Shown here: in pieces, positions 6,172-17,300 of the stretch
How the letters are laid out: each line of letters opens with the position of its first letter
Numbering within the stretch: position 1 is the stretch's first letter
Assembly (NCBI GenBank): GCA_003215655.1
Contig: QCKB01000005.1
Coordinates: 1 to 64,000 of the forward strand
Source of the DNA: Prochlorococcus sp. AG-409-J16
GTDB lineage: Bacteria; Cyanobacteriota; Cyanobacteriia; PCC-6307; Cyanobiaceae
Length of the DNA stretch: 64,000 nucleotides
Direction: 5' to 3'
Notes under the pieces: model-generated
What the model was told of the DNA's origin: nothing
The model's database searches: none
The model's input: the letters and a program-made list of their open reading frames with translations, nothing else
Program-made: the position numbers and the translations under genes

Positions 6172-8394
6172 TTATCCAAACTTACCTGCGGTGGAGCCTA
6201 TGACGAATGCAGCGTATGTAACTGCAGTTCCGATCACAAAATGAGCCACACCAACCAAACGAGCTTGAACAATTGAAAGTGCTACTGGCTTATCTCTCCA
6301 GCCAATCAAATTAGCGATAGGAGTACGCTGATGAGCCCAAACTAGGGTTTCTATCAGCTCTTGCCAGTATCCCCTCCAAGAGATGAGGAACATGAACCCA
6401 GTTGCCCAGATCAAGTGTCCAAATAGGAACATCCATGCCCAGACAGATAGTTCATTTACTCCAAAGGGGTTATATCCATTGATCAACTGTGAGCTATTTA
6501 GCCACAGGTAATCTCTAAACCAACCCATTAGGTAAGTTCCTGACTCATTGAATTGGGCAACGTTTCCTTGCCATATAGCAAGGTGCTTCCAATGCCAATA
6601 GAACTGAACCCATGCAATGGTGTTTACAGCCCAGAAAAGAGCCATATATGTGGCATCCCAAGCGGAAATGTCACAAGTACCACCACGGCCAGGACCATCG
6701 CAAGGGAATGAGTAGCCAAAATCCTTTTTGTCAGGCATCAGCTTGGATCCTCTTGCATCTAATGCACCTTTAATAAGGATTAGTGCAGTTGTATGAATAC
6801 CGAGAGCGATACCGTGATGAACCAAGAAGTCAGCTGGACCAATAGGTAGGAAGTTCGTAAGAGCATCCTCACGATTGATCATGTCCATCCAATAGTGGTT
6901 TCCAGGAACATTCGCAGAGGCAATTGTTGCTGCGCTTGATGCATTAGATAGAAGTGCATCAAACCCATACATCATCTTTCCACTCGCTGCTTGAGCAAAT
7001 TGTGCAAAGACTGGTTCAATAAGAATCTGCTTCTCAGGAGTACCAAACGCAACACAAACATCATTGTGTACATATAACCCCAAGGTATGGAAACCCAGAA
7101 GCATGCATACCCAACTGAGATGGCTGATTAGTGCTTCTTTAGTCCCTAGGACCCTTGCGAGCACATTATCTTTATTCAATTCGGGGTCATAGTCGCGAAT
7201 GAAGAAGATTGCACCGTGAGAGAAGGCACCACACATCAATAGAATTGCTATGTATTGATGATGGGTATAGAGAGCTGCTTGTGTGGTGTAATCCTGCGCG
7301 ATATAAGCGTAGGAAGGTAATGCTCCCATGTGGTGAGCAACCAAGCTACAAGCAGTACCTAATGATCCAAGAGCAAGTCCAAGTTGGAAATGAAGTGAGT
7401 TGTTAACTGTTTCGTAGATTCCTTTGTGACTTAGACCAAACGTATGTGGGTCGTTTGGATGCTCTGTGTTGTGTGCTTCAGTGATCTCTTTGAGAGTGTG
7501 GCCGATACCAAATGTGTTGCGGTACATATGACCAGCAACAATAAACATCACACCAATTGCCACATGGTGATGAGCAATATCAGTCAACCAAAGGGAGCCA
7601 CTATCAGGGTGAAGACCACCTAGGAAAGTGAAGATTGCTGTACCTGCTCCTTGAGTAGTGCCAAATACAGCATCTAGTGAATCTGGGTTTTGGGCATAAG
7701 CACCCCAGTTTCCTGTAAAGAATGGAGTTAATCCATCTGGATGAGGGAGGACTGTTAGCCAGTTATCCCATCCAACGTGCTGACCACGTGATTCAGGTAT
7801 AGCTACGTGAACCAAGTGTCCAGTCCAAGCAATGCTGCTGAAGCCAAAAAGAACAGCAAGGTGATGGTTCAGTTGAGCTTCTGCATTCTTAAACCAAGCC
7901 AAAGAAGGACGGAACTTTGGTTGGAGATGTAACCAACCTCCAAAAAGCAACCAGCATACGAGGATGTTGATAAAGATTGCACCCTGGAAAAGTTGCTCAT
8001 TGGTGCGCATTCCAATTGTGTACCACCAGTGATACAGGCCGGAATATGCAATATTTACTGGGCCATTTGCTCCAGCCTGGGTCATGGCATCAGTAATGCC
8101 TTGGCCAAAGTGTGGATCCCAGATCGCATGAGCGATAGGTCGAACATGAAGGGGGTCTGTGACCCACTGTTCGAAGTTGCCTTGCCAGGCGATATGGAAC
8201 AGGTTGCCTGCAACCCAGAGGCCAATAATGGCTAGATGACCGAAGTGTGTTGAGAACAGCTTTTGATAAAGCAGTTCTTCGGTCATTCCGTCATGACTCT
8301 CGAAATCGTGAGCCGTGGCGATGCCGTACCAAATACGACGGGTTGTAGGGTCCTGTGCCAGACCCTGACTAAACGAAGGAAATTTCGTTGCCAT
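6172..8394 (-). CDS. psaB: Photosystem I P700 apoprotein A2
   Basis: A 740-residue polytopic protein that starts [19 protein letters not shown], typical of PsaB. With PsaA it binds the P700 special pair, most antenna chlorophylls and the FX iron-sulphur cluster. The FX loop is visible as [18 protein letters not shown] near residues 560-575, with both cysteines present. Eleven membrane helices rich in His ligands are expected and the His-rich segments are seen throughout. The ATG follows the psaA stop after 22 bp, so the two genes form the usual psaAB operon. The start has no strong Shine-Dalgarno site, which suggests translation coupled to psaA. Confidence 0.99.
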   Translation of the reverse strand: MATKFPSFSQGLAQDPTTRRIWYGIATAHDFESHDGMTEELLYQKLFSTHFGHLAIIGLWVAGNLFHIAWQGNFEQWVTDPLHVRPIAHAIWDPHFGQGITDAMTQAGANGPVNIAYSGLYHWWYTIGMRTNEQLFQGAIFINILVCWLLFGGWLHLQPKFRPSLAWFKNAEAQLNHHLAVLFGFSSIAWTGHLVHVAIPESRGQHVGWDNWLTVLPHPDGLTPFFTGNWGAYAQNPDSLDAVFGTTQGAGTAIFTFLGGLHPDSGSLWLTDIAHHHVAIGVMFIVAGHMYRNTFGIGHTLKEITEAHNTEHPNDPHTFGLSHKGIYETVNNSLHFQLGLALGSLGTACSLVAHHMGALPSYAYIAQDYTTQAALYTHHQYIAILLMCGAFSHGAIFFIRDYDPELNKDNVLARVLGTKEALISHLSWVCMLLGFHTLGLYVHNDVCVAFGTPEKQILIEPVFAQFAQAASGKMMYGFDALLSNASSAATIASANVPGNHYWMDMINREDALTNFLPIGPADFLVHHGIALGIHTTALILIKGALDARGSKLMPDKKDFGYSFPCDGPGRGGTCDISAWDATYMALFWAVNTIAWVQFYWHWKHLAIWQGNVAQFNESGTYLMGWFRDYLWLNSSQLINGYNPFGVNELSVWAWMFLFGHLIWATGFMFLISWRGYWQELIETLVWAHQRTPIANLIGWRDKPVALSIVQARLVGVAHFVIGTAVTYAAFVIGSTAGKFG

Positions 8395-8416
8395 TTGGGA
8401 ATAAGGTCAGGAAAGG

Positions 8417-10690
8417 TCAGCCGAGGCCAATAAGGCGGGCATGGAAGAACGCCCAGGTGGTAACTATGCCGCCTAGGAGGAAATGTGTCACACCCACGGC
8501 ACGGCCTTGGGTGATAGATAGAGCGCGAGGCTGAATGGTTGGAGCCAATTTCAGCTTGTTATGAGCCCAAATAATGGATTCAAATAGCTCTTGCCAATAG
8601 CCACGTCCAGTGAATAGGAACATTAGGCTGAAGGCCCAGATGAAGTGAGCACCAAGGAACAGAAGACTGTAACCAGCTAAAGCATTACCATAGCCAGTTA
8701 AAACCTGTGATGACTGTGCCCAAAGGAAGTCACGCAACCATCCATTGATTGTTATGGAGCTTTGCGCAAAGTTTCCGTTAGTTAGCCCCCATACGTCGCT
8801 TTGCATCTTCCAAGAGAAGTAGAAGATAACTACAGACAGGGAGTTGTACATCCAGAAGAGGCCTAGGAAAACATGGTCCCAAGAGGAAACTTGGCATGTA
8901 CCACCGCGTCCTGGGCCATCACAAGAGAATCGGAAGCCAAGATTTGCCTTATCTGGGATAAGTCGAGAGCTTCTTGCGTAAAGAACACCCTTCAGAAGGA
9001 TGAGCAAAGTTACGTGAATTGTGAAGGCATGAATATGGTGGATCATTAGATCCGCAGTGCCTAGAGGAATTGAGAACGCCTCACTTACGCCCCCAGGAAG
9101 GTTTCCTGCACCAACAAGCTCTGCTGAACCAATCGATCCATTCCAGGTGTTCTGAACCCATTGAGCCAAAAATGGTTGCAATTGGATTCCTGTGTCACTG
9201 AACATGTCTTGAGGACGTCCGAGGGCCCTCATTACATCGTTATGGATGTAGAGGCCAAAGCTATGGAAGCCAAGCCACATACATACCCAGTTCAAGTGAC
9301 TGATAATTGCGTCACGAGCCTTGAGGATTCGGTCAAGGACATTGTCTACATGCAATGCAGGGTCATAGTCCCTAATCATTGCTATTCCACCATGTGCTGC
9401 GGCTCCACAGATCATTAATCCACCAATCCACATGTGGTGAGTGAAGAGCCCCAATACAGTTGGGTAATCGCTAGAAATATAAGGATATGCAGGGAGTGCA
9501 TATTGATGATGAGCAACAACAATGCTTCCTGAGCCAACCATTGCGAGGTTGATGCTTAGCTGACCATGCCAACTATTGCTTAAAAACTCAAAGATGCCTT
9601 GATGTCCTTTTGGAGCAGGGAAGAGGATTGGATCACCTTGGGCGTTATCCATAATCTCTTTCATGCGGTGACCTACGCCATGAACAGCATTACCCCACAT
9701 ATGTCCACCAAAGACGGCAAATACCCCCCAGGCCAAATGGTGATGGGAGATGTCTGTCATCCAAAGGCTTCCTGTGACAGGGTTTAATCCACCTTTATTA
9801 GTGAGGATATCGCTGAAGGCCCACCAATTAAGAGTAAAGAAGTTCTCAACTGTTCTGCCATCCAGACTAGGGAAAATCTGGCTTGCGATAGCTGGACTAC
9901 AAAGTGATGTAGTAGGCACATCTGCCGCACTTGCAATGGTTACACCATCTACAACAAGTGGTTTACCTGCATCAATTGCATCCAATAGAACAGCAGTTGG
10001 AGCACCTATGTGAATTAGGTGGCCTGCCCAGGCGATTGAACCGAGACCAAACAGAATTATCTGATGGTGCTGCATCATTGGCTCAATCTTTTTGAACCAT
10101 TCGAGCTTTGGTGCTGCCTTGTGATAGTGGTAGATGCCTCCATGAAGCATCAGTCCGGCCATCACTACAGCTCCAATCGCCATAGCAAATAGCTGAGTTT
10201 CATTGGTGATGCCCCAGGATCTCCACATTTGGAAAATACCTGAGGTGATTTGAAGGCCTTTAAAACCGCCCCCAACATCACCATTCATTATTTCTTGCCC
10301 AACAATTGGCCACAGAACCTGTGCACTAGGTTTCACGTGCGTGGGGTCTGCAAGCCAACCTGAATAGTTGGAGAATTTGGCGCCGTGGTAAAACGCACCG
10401 CTCAGCCAAATAAATACAACCGCAAGATGTCCGAAGTGAGCCGAGAAGATCTTTCGGCTTGTTTCTTCGAGATCACCTATATGGGTATCGAAGTCGTGTG
10501 CGTCAGCGTGGAGGTTCCAAATCCAGGTTGTGGTTTTGGGGCCTTTGGAAAGCTTGGTAGAGAAAAACCCAGGTTTGCCGAGTTTTTCATAATCAACGGG
10601 ATTTACATCCCTGTCGACTGGCTGGTCATAAGGGGTTGGGACCCCTGAAGACGAAGCTTTCTCCCCACGTTTTGGTGGGCTAATGGTCAT
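8417..10690 (-). CDS. psaA: Photosystem I P700 apoprotein A1
   Basis: A 757-residue protein when started at the ATG ending at 10690 ([15 protein letters not shown]). This start matches the family N-terminus and has GAGGAAA just upstream. The frame stays open 31 codons further to an ATG at 10783, but that stretch contains perfect stem-loops and is better read as leader. The FX loop is present ([18 protein letters not shown], about residues 585-600). PsaA forms the heterodimeric PSI core with PsaB. It is the first gene of psaAB. The upstream region is the probable site of light-dependent control, as suggested by the leader structures. Confidence 0.98.
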   Translation of the reverse strand: MTISPPKRGEKASSSGVPTPYDQPVDRDVNPVDYEKLGKPGFFSTKLSKGPKTTTWIWNLHADAHDFDTHIGDLEETSRKIFSAHFGHLAVVFIWLSGAFYHGAKFSNYSGWLADPTHVKPSAQVLWPIVGQEIMNGDVGGGFKGLQITSGIFQMWRSWGITNETQLFAMAIGAVVMAGLMLHGGIYHYHKAAPKLEWFKKIEPMMQHHQIILFGLGSIAWAGHLIHIGAPTAVLLDAIDAGKPLVVDGVTIASAADVPTTSLCSPAIASQIFPSLDGRTVENFFTLNWWAFSDILTNKGGLNPVTGSLWMTDISHHHLAWGVFAVFGGHMWGNAVHGVGHRMKEIMDNAQGDPILFPAPKGHQGIFEFLSNSWHGQLSINLAMVGSGSIVVAHHQYALPAYPYISSDYPTVLGLFTHHMWIGGLMICGAAAHGGIAMIRDYDPALHVDNVLDRILKARDAIISHLNWVCMWLGFHSFGLYIHNDVMRALGRPQDMFSDTGIQLQPFLAQWVQNTWNGSIGSAELVGAGNLPGGVSEAFSIPLGTADLMIHHIHAFTIHVTLLILLKGVLYARSSRLIPDKANLGFRFSCDGPGRGGTCQVSSWDHVFLGLFWMYNSLSVVIFYFSWKMQSDVWGLTNGNFAQSSITINGWLRDFLWAQSSQVLTGYGNALAGYSLLFLGAHFIWAFSLMFLFTGRGYWQELFESIIWAHNKLKLAPTIQPRALSITQGRAVGVTHFLLGGIVTTWAFFHARLIGLG

Positions 10691-10992
10691 CGAGAGTTTC
10701 CTCGAGGTATGGGAGATCGTGGTGGATTGCCACCCATGTGACAAATCAGTGATTTGTCTAAGACCAGGATTGGCTTCCATCAAATTGATGAAAAACCCTG
10801 GCTAGCACTGGATTTAGGAATTAACCTGATCCAATACTGGGGATTAGAGAGATCCCGTTTATAGGGTTCGCTCCGTAAAGCATAAAGCTGAGAACCTGTG
10901 ACTACCGAGGCAAGTAACAAATGTTCTATACCCGCACGTATTCAGTCTTGGCCTGAGGTCTTGTTCAAGGTGTTAGAGAAAAGTCAAGCTTA
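10691..10992. other. 302-bp divergent spacer between psaA and the CbiG-CobJ gene
   Basis: It must hold the promoters of both divergent genes. The psaA side contains the stem-loop cluster. On the cobJ side I found no B12-box-like sequence, so no cobalamin riboswitch is supported. Promoter boxes could not be assigned with confidence. Confidence 0.6.
10721..10789 (-). promoter_or_regulatory. Cluster of stem-loops in the psaA leader
   Basis: Three inverted repeats lie in about 70 bases upstream of the psaA ATG: GGTGG/CCACC (10721-10734, loop of 4), GACAAATC/GATTTGTC (10740-10758, loop of 3) and ATCAA/TTGAT (10779-10789, loop of 1). The first two would fold in the psaA mRNA leader. Structured leaders often affect stability or translation of photosystem transcripts; that role here is inferred. 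Confidence 0.55.
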
Positions 10993-12960
10993 TTGCAGAT
11001 AAATTTACAACTGGAATCTCTAGATAATCTCAATGCTATTTATCATAATCCCAGTAATTTCCTTCTATTTGCTGGAAAGCCTCTTGCAAGCATAGCTCTG
11101 AAAAACCTCGCCTCATCTTGTTCATTTAAGAGATTGGCCTTGGGACTCTCTGTTAGTGCCTGGCCTTTGCTTCAACGTCTTTTATATAGATCTCATGTTG
11201 ATCAGTTGGCTCTTACTAGAGGAGCAGCAACAGCCTTGGGATCAAAACCTAGTGACTTAATAATTGGAACTGCTCCAGAAATTGTTCGTAATTATTGGCA
11301 GCAGGGAGGTGTCCTTTTAGTTGTTGGGGCAATAGGGGCTGTTACTCGAATCATTTCTCCTCTTTTAACAAACAAGGAGGAAGATCCGGCAGTGCTTGTG
11401 CTTGATACGCAGGCTTCTTTTGTTATTCCTTTAGTGGGAGGGCATAAGGCAGGCGCGGAAGAATTAGCTTTTCAGTTGGCGGCTGATTTAGGAGGGAATG
11501 CAGTTGTTACAGGAGATTCAGCTAGAGCTGATCGGCTCGCTCTAGATAGTTTTGGTAAGCGTTTGGGTTGGATAAGGAGTGGGAGAAAAAGCAATTGGCA
11601 TCAATTGATGCTTGATCAGGCTTTAGGTAGGAAAATTACTTTTCAGCAATCTTCTGGCTCGAAAGTTTGGCGATTAGCTGATGGAGTATCAACTGGGTTA
11701 GAAGAAGTCTCTCAAGAAGAGATTTGCAGTTCTTCTACTATTTCAATCGGCCCGTATACCTCTAAGGGGCTTGGTTGGCATCCACCTACTCTTTGGATAG
11801 GTATTGGTTGTGAGAGAAATACGAGCTTGAGCCTTATAGAAAGATCTTTGGATGAACTTTTCAAAGAAGTAGGTCTTGCTCAAGAAGCGATTGCAGGCCT
11901 AGCAACTATCGCTCTAAAGTCAGATGAAAAAGCAATTGTTTCTATTGGGATAGCTAGAGAATGGCCAATCCGCTTTTTCTCGTCTGATGAGCTGTCAGAG
12001 GTAGTGGTTCCGAATCCTTCGGAAATAGTTCAAAAGGAGATTGGAACATCGTCAGTGGCTGAAGCTGCATCTTTGCTAGCAGCTGGTAAAGGGGGGCTTT
12101 TAAGGCAAGAAAAGAAAATTTATCAAGCCAGTTCAAGCGAACAAGGGGCTATCACAATTGCAATATCAGAATCTAAGGAACCTTTTGCTCCGCATAGGGG
12201 GGAAATTCATCTTGTTGGGAGTGGACCTGGTGATCTTGCCTTAATCACTCAAGACGCTCGCTTTGCTCTTTCTCGAGCTGCAGTTTGGTTGGGTTATGAC
12301 CTTTATCTTGATCTTCTTGAACCACTTAGGCGTAAAGATCAGGTAAGGATTAATAGCAAATTAACCTTCGAAAAAGATCGATGCTTGGAGGCACTGAGCT
12401 TGGCCCAACAGGGCTTACGAGTGGCTTTGGTTTCTTCTGGTGATAGTGGTATTTATGGAATGGCAGGCCTTGCTTTGGAAATTTGGATGAAGCAGCCCCT
12501 GGCTGATCGTCCACAATTTCAGGTTCACCCTGGGATTTCAGCATTTCAAATTGCTGCTGCAAGAGTCGGTGCACCATTCATGAATGATTTTTGCGCAATT
12601 AGTTTGAGTGATCGACTGACCCCATGGTCAAAAATTGAGGAACGACTAATTGCTGCTGCTACTGGTGATTTTGTAGTGGCTCTTTATAACCCAAGGTCAA
12701 AGGATCGAACTTGGCAATTGCAACGAGCAATTGAAATATTCCTAGAATATCGCTCTGGCGCGACTCCTTCTGTTCTAGCGAGAGAACTTGGAAGACCAAA
12801 AGAGACAATAAAGCTACAGGCTTTAGAGGTTCTTCCAGTTAATGAGGTGGATATGCTCACTCTTATAATTATTGGTAATAGTTGTACCCGATTGGAGGGT
12901 GACAAACTTGTGACACCACGGGGATATGTTTTAGAGAATTGCCCAGGAGCAAATTTCTAA
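10993..12960 (+). CDS. cobJ: Fused CbiG (cobalt-precorrin-5A hydrolase) and CobJ/CbiH (C17-methyltransferase)
   Basis: A 655-residue two-part protein. Residues about 85-190 resemble the CbiG N-terminal domain (LLVVGAIGAVTRIISPLL, FVIPLVGGHKAGAEELA). Residues about 260-375 resemble the CbiG C-terminal domain (WIGIGCERNTSL). From about 402 to the end it is a tetrapyrrole methylase of the CobJ/CbiH type (IHLVGSGPGDLALIT, SSGDSGIYGMAG, VHPGISAFQIAAARVGAP, VVALYNPRS). Both activities act on neighbouring steps of the corrin ring contraction. The start is TTG; a stop 39 bases upstream leaves no better start. Cyanobacteria commonly fuse these domains. Picocyanobacteria make pseudocobalamin, so this is a corrinoid-synthesis gene. 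Confidence 0.9.
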   Translation: MQINLQLESLDNLNAIYHNPSNFLLFAGKPLASIALKNLASSCSFKRLALGLSVSAWPLLQRLLYRSHVDQLALTRGAATALGSKPSDLIIGTAPEIVRNYWQQGGVLLVVGAIGAVTRIISPLLTNKEEDPAVLVLDTQASFVIPLVGGHKAGAEELAFQLAADLGGNAVVTGDSARADRLALDSFGKRLGWIRSGRKSNWHQLMLDQALGRKITFQQSSGSKVWRLADGVSTGLEEVSQEEICSSSTISIGPYTSKGLGWHPPTLWIGIGCERNTSLSLIERSLDELFKEVGLAQEAIAGLATIALKSDEKAIVSIGIAREWPIRFFSSDELSEVVVPNPSEIVQKEIGTSSVAEAASLLAAGKGGLLRQEKKIYQASSSEQGAITIAISESKEPFAPHRGEIHLVGSGPGDLALITQDARFALSRAAVWLGYDLYLDLLEPLRRKDQVRINSKLTFEKDRCLEALSLAQQGLRVALVSSGDSGIYGMAGLALEIWMKQPLADRPQFQVHPGISAFQIAAARVGAPFMNDFCAISLSDRLTPWSKIEERLIAAATGDFVVALYNPRSKDRTWQLQRAIEIFLEYRSGATPSVLARELGRPKETIKLQALEVLPVNEVDMLTLIIIGNSCTRLEGDKLVTPRGYVLENCPGANF

Positions 12961-12964
12961 AAAT

Positions 12965-13037
12965 CGGGATGACAGGATTCGAACCTGCGGCCCCTTCGTC
13001 CCGAACGAAGTGCGCTCCCAAGCTGCGCCACATCCCG
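12965..13037 (-). tRNA. tRNA-Pro (anticodon CGG)
   Basis: The 73-base minus-strand sequence folds into a full cloverleaf: acceptor CGGGATG/CATCCCG, D stem GCGC/GCGC, anticodon stem CTTCG/CGAAG with loop TTCGGGA (anticodon CGG), variable loop of five and T arm GCAGG-TTCGAAT-CCTGT. CCA is not encoded. It sits between the cobJ stop and lipA. Confidence 0.95.
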
Positions 13038-13102
13038 ATAGAAGAACTTTAGAAGTTTTTCTTGTTAAACAATGCTGAGCTGCTTGACGTTTTTAAACTT
13101 GG

Positions 13103-13990
13103 ATGACTACTAAAAAGGCGTTGCAAAAACCCGATTGGTTACGTGTTAAAGCCCCTCAGCAAGAACGCATAGGAAGGGTAGCGGAACTATTGGTTGATCT
13201 GAAATTAAATACTGTTTGTCAAGAAGCAAGTTGCCCAAATATTGGTGAGTGTTTTGCAGGAGGAACGGCAACTTTTTTGATAATGGGCCCTGCGTGTACC
13301 CGTGCATGCCCATACTGTGATATCGATTTTGATAAAAGCGTTAGGCCTCTTGATCCATCTGAGCCCAAAAGATTAGGCGAGGCAGTTAGCCGAATGGGTC
13401 TAAGCCATGTCGTTATTACTTCGGTTAATCGAGATGATCTTAAAGATGGAGGAGCTGGTCATTTCGTTGAATGTATTGAGGAGGTTAGAAAATTTTCTCC
13501 ATTTACAACTATTGAAGTATTGGTTCCAGACTTTGTAGGGGACTTTGATGCCTTGGCTAAAGTTATGGAGGCAGGCCCTCAGGTTCTTAATCATAATATT
13601 GAGACAGTTCCACGTTTATATAGAAGAGTTCGGCCTCAGGCTATTTATAAAAGATCTTTGGAACTTTTAAAGAGGGTTAAGGAATATTGGCCACGGGCAT
13701 ATAGTAAATCTGGGCTTATGGTTGGTTTAGGGGAAACAGATGATGAAATCCTTGAAGTTATTAATGATCTCAACCATAATGAGGTCGATATAGTTACGAT
13801 TGGACAATATTTATCACCAGGGCCTAAGCATTTGCCGGTTGATCGGTTTGTGACCCCTATTCAATTTGAAGAATATAAGAAATACGGTGAAGATAGTCTT
13901 GATTTTTTGCAAATTATCAGTTCGCCACTTACTCGGAGTAGTTACCATGCTGGAGAAGTTCAGAAACTTATGCTAGCTCACCCAAGGTAG
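13103..13990 (+). CDS. lipA: Lipoyl synthase
   Basis: A 295-residue radical SAM enzyme that inserts sulphur into octanoyl groups on lipoyl domains of 2-oxoacid dehydrogenases and glycine cleavage H protein. Both iron-sulphur sites are visible: the auxiliary cluster motif C-x4-C-x5-C ([12 protein letters not shown], about 39-50) and the SAM cluster C-x3-C-x2-C (CTRACPYC, about 65-72). The C-terminal RSSYHAGE motif, which carries the Ser ligand of the auxiliary cluster, is also present. Length is normal. Its 3' end overlaps the convergent YciI-like gene by 23 bp. Confidence 0.96.
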   Translation: MTTKKALQKPDWLRVKAPQQERIGRVAELLVDLKLNTVCQEASCPNIGECFAGGTATFLIMGPACTRACPYCDIDFDKSVRPLDPSEPKRLGEAVSRMGLSHVVITSVNRDDLKDGGAGHFVECIEEVRKFSPFTTIEVLVPDFVGDFDALAKVMEAGPQVLNHNIETVPRLYRRVRPQAIYKRSLELLKRVKEYWPRAYSKSGLMVGLGETDDEILEVINDLNHNEVDIVTIGQYLSPGPKHLPVDRFVTPIQFEEYKKYGEDSLDFLQIISSPLTRSSYHAGEVQKLMLAHPR

Positions 13991-14303
13991 AATTTGTAAT
14001 AAGTAATTCCCCATAAACGGGAAGCCACTCCTCAAGTTTCCAGTCGACAAGTTGATTCTTAATTATAGGATCTTTAATGATCAATTTTTTTGCTTTTTCA
14101 TAGCTATCTGCTTCCAAGATTAACAAGCCTCCTCCTCCAGGATGTTGGTCTTTGTCTACGAGATATCCGCTTGCAATTTTAACTCCAGAGAGGCTTAACT
14201 TTTTGACCCATGATACATGTTCGGAGATGAATTTAGTTCTTTCTCTTGAGGATAAACCAATTGCTTTTTTGTTAAATTTTTCAGTTTTTATAAACCAAGA
14301 CAT
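13968..14303 (-). CDS. YciI-like protein
   Basis: 111 residues from the ATG ending at 14303 ([14 protein letters not shown]). A TTG four codons upstream would overlap gltB by 11 bp and is less likely. The protein resembles the YciI-like, ferredoxin-like alpha/beta fold: a conserved His in the middle ([10 protein letters not shown]), [34 protein letters not shown], and a Trp-rich end. No activity is established for this family branch. It starts one base after the gltB stop on the same strand, so it is probably translated from the gltB transcript. It overlaps the lipA end on the other strand. Confidence 0.75.
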   Translation of the reverse strand: MSWFIKTEKFNKKAIGLSSRERTKFISEHVSWVKKLSLSGVKIASGYLVDKDQHPGGGGLLILEADSYEKAKKLIIKDPIIKNQLVDWKLEEWLPVYGELLITNSTLGELA

Positions 14304-14304
14304 T

Positions 14305-17300
14305 TCATGCTGCAATCGCTTTTTTTTCTATAAGTCCAACCTTCTCTCGTTCACTAGGCGGGACGATTATCTTGAATTTCTTTTTGAATATATCCCAATT
14401 TTTTATTATTTCTAAGGCTTTTTTGCTGGAAGTTTCAATTGAATATTGTTCAATAAGCGGTCTTAAAATATTCTCTTGTTCTTTAGTATTGATTTCAGAG
14501 ATGTCTACAATTTCTTGATTCACCTTTTCTATTGCTTTGTTCTCTTCATCAAGAAGGAAAGCCAGTCCACCGGTCATTCCTGCACCAACATTCCTTCCTG
14601 TATATCCCAGCACTACTACTACGCCACCGGTCATATATTCACAGCAGTGATCTCCTGCCCCTTCTATAACTGCTTTTGCTCCGCTATTGCGAACTGCAAA
14701 ACGCTCTCCTGCTCTTCCTAGGGCGAAAAGCTTTCCACCAGTAGCCCCATAAAGACACGTGTTCCCAAGTATTACCTGTTCGCCTGCACCCTCTTTGTTC
14801 TCCGGTGGGACAAGAACTATTTGGCCTCCATTAATTCCTTTCCCTACATAATCGTTTGCTTCTCCAACTAGACGGATATTCATTCCTTTAAGGGTAAAAG
14901 CTCCAAAGCTTTGGCCTGCAGCGCCTTTGAAAAGCAGTTTTAAATGGCCCTGGAAACCTTTGTTCCCATGCCTTTCAGCGATCTCACCTGAAATTCTTGC
15001 GCATACACTTCTATCGGTATTTGTAATTTTTAAGGATCTAGAGATTTGACCATGTTCTTCAATAGTTTTCATAAATAATTTCTCATCAAGGAGAACATTC
15101 TCTAGTATTTCTCCATTACTATGGGCTTTGCTCTCATGATGAAGCCAAGATCTATTAGTAGATGAATTAATTGGGTTTAGAAGAGAAGAAAGATCAATAG
15201 AATTTGTCTTTGCAAGATTTATTGAGCGACTCTCCAATAAATCGACTCGACCAATTAAATCATTTAGTTTATGTACTCCTAGGACGCTCATTAGTTGGCG
15301 AACTTCTTGGGCTATAAATAAGAAGAAGTTGACAACATGTTCTGGTATTCCAGGAAATCTTTGGCGGAGGATTTCCTGCTGAGTTGCGATACCTACAGGA
15401 CACTTGTTTGTGTGGCAAACTCTGGCCATAATGCAACCTTCAGCAATCATTGCAATAGATCCAAAGCCATATTCTTCTGCGCCTAATAAGGCCGCAATGA
15501 TTACGTCCCAACCAGTTTTTAATCCACCATCTGCTCGGAGCAAGACCCTATCTCTTAAGCCATTTTCGATTAGTGAGCGATGAACTTCTGTGAGCCCCAA
15601 TTCCCAGGGTCCGCCAGCATGCTTAATAGAGCTAAGAGGCGATGCTCCAGTTCCACCATCATGTCCAGAAATTTGAATTACATCTGCATTTGCTTTTGCT
15701 ACTCCTGCGGCAATTGTTCCAATGCCTATTTCAGCAACTAACTTCACACTTACTTTTGCAGAAGGGTGTATCTGATGAAGATCGTGAATCAGTTGGGCAA
15801 GGTCCTCAATTGAATAGATGTCATGGTGAGGAGGGGGAGAGATTAGTGCTACTCCTGGCTTGCTATTGCGTAACTTGGCTATATATGAATCAACTTTTGG
15901 ACCAGGTAATTGCCCACCTTCTCCGGGTTTGGCCCCTTGGGCAACTTTGATCTCAAGTTGTTGAGCACTTCTTAAGTATTCAGGAGTAACCCCAAACCTT
16001 CCGGACGCAATTTGTTTAATTGCTGAGCATGCTGTATCCCCTTTGAATAACCCTTTTAGGTTTGGCAGAAGTTTTGATCTTCCTTCTTCATCTACTTGAT
16101 TGATTATTTGAAATCGTGCAGGGTCTTCTCCGCCCTCACCACTATTGCTTTTGCCACCAATTCTATTCATTGCAATGGCTAGAACTTCATGTGCTTCTCT
16201 TGAAAGAGCACCAAGGCTCATCCCTCCAGTACAGAATCGCGTGCAAATATCTTCAACACTTTCTATTTCTTCTAGTGGGAGAGGTGAAGGAGCTTTTTTA
16301 AAACTAAGAAGGTCTCGAAGAGCTGTAGAGGGACGATTCTCTAAAAGAGATTGAAAAGTTGAAAAATGGTCATAATTTGACCCTGCTTTTACTGCTTCAT
16401 GAAGAGCTTTAGAAATGGCTGGATTATTTAGATGAAATTCTCCATTATTGCGGAATTGAACAAACCCCATGAATTCAAGCTTTTTACGGTCTAATTCAGG
16501 AAATGCTTTGCTGTGGAAAGTCATTGTCTCGTTAGCCAGCTCACTAAGGCTTAAACCTGCGACTCTGCTAGTAGTTCCTTTGAAAGCGAGATCAATAAGA
16601 TCTGCGCCGATTCCTATAGCTTCAAATATTTGTGCACCGTGATAGCTAGACAGAAGAGATATTCCTATTTTTGATAGAATTTTTCTCAGACCATCTTCTA
16701 GTGCAGTTAGTAAATTAGCTTGGGCTTGATCAACATCTATATTTGGAATAGTGCCCTTTTCTATAAGCTTTTGAATTCGTGGACTATTCCACCAATGGCG
16801 AGTTGTTTCCCAAGTAAGCCATGGGCAGATTGCGCTAGCACCATACCCAATAAGACATGCCATGTGATGGGTGCTCCAGCATTGTGCTGTTTCAATAACT
16901 ATTGAGGTATTTAACCTTAAGTTTTTAGATAAGAGATGATGATGTACTGCTCCAACTGCAACCATTGGAGGTATATAAGTATTGATTTCATTTACACCTT
17001 TATCAGATAATATCAAGATAATATTTCCTTCTTTAACTGCTCTTTCGGCTTTTTTGCAAAGTTCTTTGATAGCTTTATCCAGGCCTTTCGGGCCTTCCTT
17101 GATTTCAAAAAGTGTAGATAAAGTGGTTGAACAAAGTTCATAATCGCTAAGAGATGCAAGTTCTAACTCGTTAAGTATTGGGCTTTCTAGATTAATAACT
17201 GCAGCAGCTTCTTTTCTAGGTCTTAGAGGAGAGCCTCTTTTACCTAAATGCATCTCTAGACTCATTACAAGTTTCTCTCTTAATGGGTCTATAGGTGGAT

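Noticed and set aside
5969-6244. 91-residue plus-strand ORF downstream of the small membrane ORF
   Set aside because: It runs through two hairpins that end the psaAB transcript and into psaB antisense; its composition follows the inverted repeats rather than a protein family.
10691-10783. N-terminal extension of PsaA (31 codons)
   Set aside because: The family starts MTISPP, a ribosome site supports that ATG, and the extra region is made of stem-loops.
10784-10992. Cobalamin riboswitch before the CbiG-CobJ gene
   Set aside because: No B12-box-like sequence could be found by eye on the plus strand.
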